From Pseudarthrobacter sulfonivorans (GTDB lineage Bacteria; Actinomycetota; Actinomycetes; Actinomycetales; Micrococcaceae): 64,000 bases of DNA. The DNA is taken from positions 31,544-95,543 of the forward strand of contig NZ_JANFCZ010000015.1 of assembly GCF_024391045.1 (NCBI RefSeq), written 5' to 3'. The translations under genes and the position numbers were made by a program. The notes below the pieces were generated by a model that worked only from the letters and a program-made list of their open reading frames with translations, made no database searches and was not told the DNA's origin. Positions 62,901-64,000 of this stretch are shown piece by piece (positions within the stretch are counted from its first letter, which is position 1; the number at the start of each line of letters is the position of its first letter).

Positions 62901-63718
62901 ACGGCGGCCTGGGCTTCGGCCTGAAATGGAACATGGGCTGGATGCACGACTCCCTCAAGTACGCCTCCGAGGATCCGGTCAACCGCAAGTGGCACCACGG
63001 GACAGTTACGTTCTCCATGGTGTATGCGTTCACGGAGAACTTCCTGCTCCCCATCAGCCACGACGAAGTTGTGCACGGCAAAGGATCCATGCTGCGGAAG
63101 ATGCCAGGGGACCGCTGGCAGCAGCTGGCCAACCTTCGCGCATTCCTGGCGTACCAGTGGGCCCACCCCGGCAAGCAGCTCATCTTCATGGGCACCGAGT
63201 TTGGCCAGGAGGCTGAGTGGTCCGAACAGCACGGCCTCGACTGGTACCTTGCCGACATTCCGGCGCACCGCGGCATGCAGCTCCTCACCAAGGAACTCAA
63301 CGAGCTGTACAGCACAACACCGTCGCTGTACGCCCGGGACAACGAACCCGGCGGATTCCAGTGGATCAACGGCGGTGACGCTGACCGCAACGTCCTGACG
63401 TTCATCCGTTGGGACAAGGACGGCAACCCGCTGGTCTGTGCCATCAACTTCTCCGGTGGTCCGCACGTGGGCTACGCGATCGGCGTTCCCGCAACGGGAG
63501 CCTGGGTTGAGGTCCTCAACACCGATGCTGAGTCCTACGGGGGATCGGGTGTTCTTAATGCCGGTCCCCTGACTGCCACGGACGCGGGACTGGATGGTCA
63601 GCCGGCCACACTGACCGTAACGCTGCCGCCGCTGGGCGCAGCGTACTTCAAACCCGGCACGCAGACGCTGGCCGGGCAGCCCTCCTCTGCACCGAAGGCT
63701 GTGAAGCCGCTCTCTTAA
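59972..63718 (+). CDS. glgB: Maltokinase fused to 1,4-alpha-glucan branching enzyme GlgB
   Basis: 1248 residues. Residues 1 to about 460 are a maltokinase (Mak/Pep2): LQEWLPRQRWFPIKSAEF, then IHGDLHLGQILQV and WAILDFEGEPLRPI with the catalytic Asp and metal ligands. From about 494 a full GlgB follows: CBM48, GVSFAVWAPNAQAVRLKG, GSWGYQVTSYFAP, HIDGLRVDAVASMLY, IAEESTAFPGV and SHDEVVHGKGSM. Mycobacteria code these as neighbouring genes. The fusion would bring maltose 1-phosphate formation and glucan branching into one chain. An ATG at 61451 starts the GlgB part and has its own ggaagg site 7 bases upstream. Confidence 0.95.
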   Translation: MTQPKLTAALAAILQEWLPRQRWFPIKSAEFSLEQAGSLGLEDPAGKVRLEVFLLAVTSRTADGGQRTDVVQVPLSYRDVPLAGGENAVVGQDPEAGMAWIYDAVHDPSFVSAWLELIRSQSAPAAGAATGHRTSANYRLPTAHGMVKVLSGEQSNSSVIVDDGDSAAIVKFFRVLSEGKNPEVEVGAALTAEGTSEVPATLGWVRGEWQAPVQVAASQPAGETGPGPRQAQGELAVAHEFLAGGRDAWRLAVDAARTGADFTAEARALGAATATVHRRLAAAFGTSGEAVPGQVIAPGVAQRVRQAWTEAAAAVGPYDQELQALLGGLDGVEAGPLQRIHGDLHLGQILQVPGHAGEPGRWAILDFEGEPLRPISERNFPDVPLRDVVGMLRSFDYAAGAAEREYQGARVPASWVDDCANAFVAGYAAVTPGIIDRTSPLFVALWLDKALYEVVYELRNRPDWLAIPTNASRRLLSVQGSGDHAGAASEGNNMTGSAPTDRPSAPLQVDEATLGQVANGEHHAPHSVLGAHLDSHGHVTVRTVKHLAESVSVVTAAGSVPMTHEKFGVWVAVMEPLQAGHVPDYRLEVTYPGAEPVTVDEPYRYLPTVGEVDLHLIGEGRHEKLWEVLGAHVQHYKSSLGDVDGVSFAVWAPNAQAVRLKGDFNSWDGREHALRSLGSSGVWEVFIPGVLAGACYKFEIRTKHGNWVEKADPLAFGTEVPPLTASRVVEPSYAFKDAEWMEARAQRDPHNSPMSVYEVHLGSWRLGLGYRELATELVEYVKWLGFTHVEFMPVAEHPFGGSWGYQVTSYFAPTSRFGHPDEFRFLVDSLHQAGIGVLLDWVPAHFPKDSWALAQFDGEALYEHADPNLGEHPDWGTLIFDFGRTEVRNFLVANALYWLDEFHIDGLRVDAVASMLYLDYSREDGQWSPNRFGGRENLEAISFLQEVNATVYKTHPGAVMIAEESTAFPGVTAPTSHGGLGFGLKWNMGWMHDSLKYASEDPVNRKWHHGTVTFSMVYAFTENFLLPISHDEVVHGKGSMLRKMPGDRWQQLANLRAFLAYQWAHPGKQLIFMGTEFGQEAEWSEQHGLDWYLADIPAHRGMQLLTKELNELYSTTPSLYARDNEPGGFQWINGGDADRNVLTFIRWDKDGNPLVCAINFSGGPHVGYAIGVPATGAWVEVLNTDAESYGGSGVLNAGPLTATDAGLDGQPATLTVTLPPLGAAYFKPGTQTLAGQPSSAPKAVKPLS
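61438..61453 (+). promoter_or_regulatory. Internal ribosome-binding site and start for GlgB
   Basis: ggaagg (61438-61443), then 7 bases and ATG (61451-61453), at the joint of the kinase and branching enzyme. Translation here would yield a 755-residue separate GlgB in frame with the fusion. Confidence 0.5.
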
Positions 63719-63730
63719 ATCCGAAGGAAG

Positions 63731-63763
63731 AAGCCCGGAATCCCTTGAGATTCCGGGCTTTTT
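63731..63763 (+). terminator. Terminator of the glgE-treS-mak/glgB operon
   Basis: aagcccggaatc (63731-63742) and gattccgggctt (63749-63760) pair exactly around ccttga, followed by ttt (five T in all). A strong intrinsic terminator 13 bp past the stop. Confidence 0.92.
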
Positions 63764-63830
63764 CGTTGGACGAAGGAGCTGCGGCGGGAGGCCGTTCCGG
63801 GGTCGGGTGGTCATCCCGGACAAGTGGTGG

Positions 63831-64000
63831 TAGAGTTTATTTCCGCGCTGCTCCACGGAGTCAGACGGAAAAATCGACACGAAAGCCTTACGGCAATGAG
63901 GGTCGCGGACGCCGGTTTGACAAGGGTGAGACCAGCCGGTATGTTTGGAAGGTTGCTCCGGAGCGATCCATGATGGTTTTTTTGTTGTGGTGGTGCCGGG
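63831..64000 (+). other. Promoter-like region and leader of a gene beyond the window
   Basis: tagagt at 63831-63836 could be a -10 site. A 25-codon ORF with five Arg runs from ATG 63896 to TGA 63973 and is followed by a run of seven T (63977-63983) after a gctccggagc palindrome. This suggests a leader with possible attenuation, but the downstream gene is not in the window. Confidence 0.3.

Noticed and set aside
1..64000. CRISPR arrays and rRNA genes
   Set aside because: No regularly spaced direct repeats of 25-40 bp and no 16S/23S-like sequence were seen.

Overview
The window is 64 kb of high-GC chromosome from an actinobacterium. The gene content points to the Micrococcaceae, most likely Arthrobacter or Pseudarthrobacter: a Bpa proteasome activator ending in GQYL, SenX3/RegX3/PhoU, CarD, DUF2516, a GlgE-type alpha-glucan pathway and a maltokinase-GlgB fusion. 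Genus placement is inference from family knowledge; no search was run.

Layout. 1-7.6 kb: the start of an S9 peptidase running off the left edge, an FAD/NAD(P)-binding protein, and a 1514-residue secreted nuclease/5'-nucleotidase. 7.6-14.1 kb: a double VOC protein, tRNA-Ser(UGA), a quinone reductase, and a translationally coupled padR-ABC-permease operon. 14.4-21.9 kb: cstA with its small YbdD partner, bpa with an unknown partner, several uncharacterised minus-strand genes, an Hpt-like protein without its histidine, a GNAT-like protein and a decaying frameshifted gene.

22.2-31.8 kb: a 9.6-kb integrated element between two 47-bp repeats, at the 3' end of tRNA-Thr(CGU). It carries an integrase, a regulatory hub, an HNH nuclease, a second tyrosine recombinase and a defence-like cargo (a helicase-less type ISP-like restriction-modification protein, a two-TM GAF-like protein and a small basic ORF). 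31.7-49.9 kb is core genome: tRNA-Thr, an exported hydrolase, holB-tmk, a Cys/Met PLP enzyme, gpmA, phoU / senX3-regX3, carD-ispD-ispF-cysS-rlmB and a nitrilase-family amidase.

47.8-63.7 kb is an alpha-glucan/trehalose locus: glgX, a secreted RNase with its barstar inhibitor, then glgP facing the glgE-treS-mak/glgB operon. Together these genes turn trehalose into maltose (TreS), maltose 1-phosphate (Mak), linear glucan (GlgE) and branched glucan (GlgB), and degrade it again (GlgP, GlgX). Between barstar and glgP sits a nested transposon: an IS110-family element has split an IS481-family transposase, and both halves of the victim gene can still be read. The long non-coding end of the IS110 element contains an 11-nt match to its own insertion site, as expected for the guide of a bridge RNA.

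The strongest candidates for something new are the IS110 non-coding end with its readable target, the tRNA-Thr element with its defence-like cargo and replacement terminator, and the maltokinase-GlgB fusion that keeps an internal ribosome-binding site and start.
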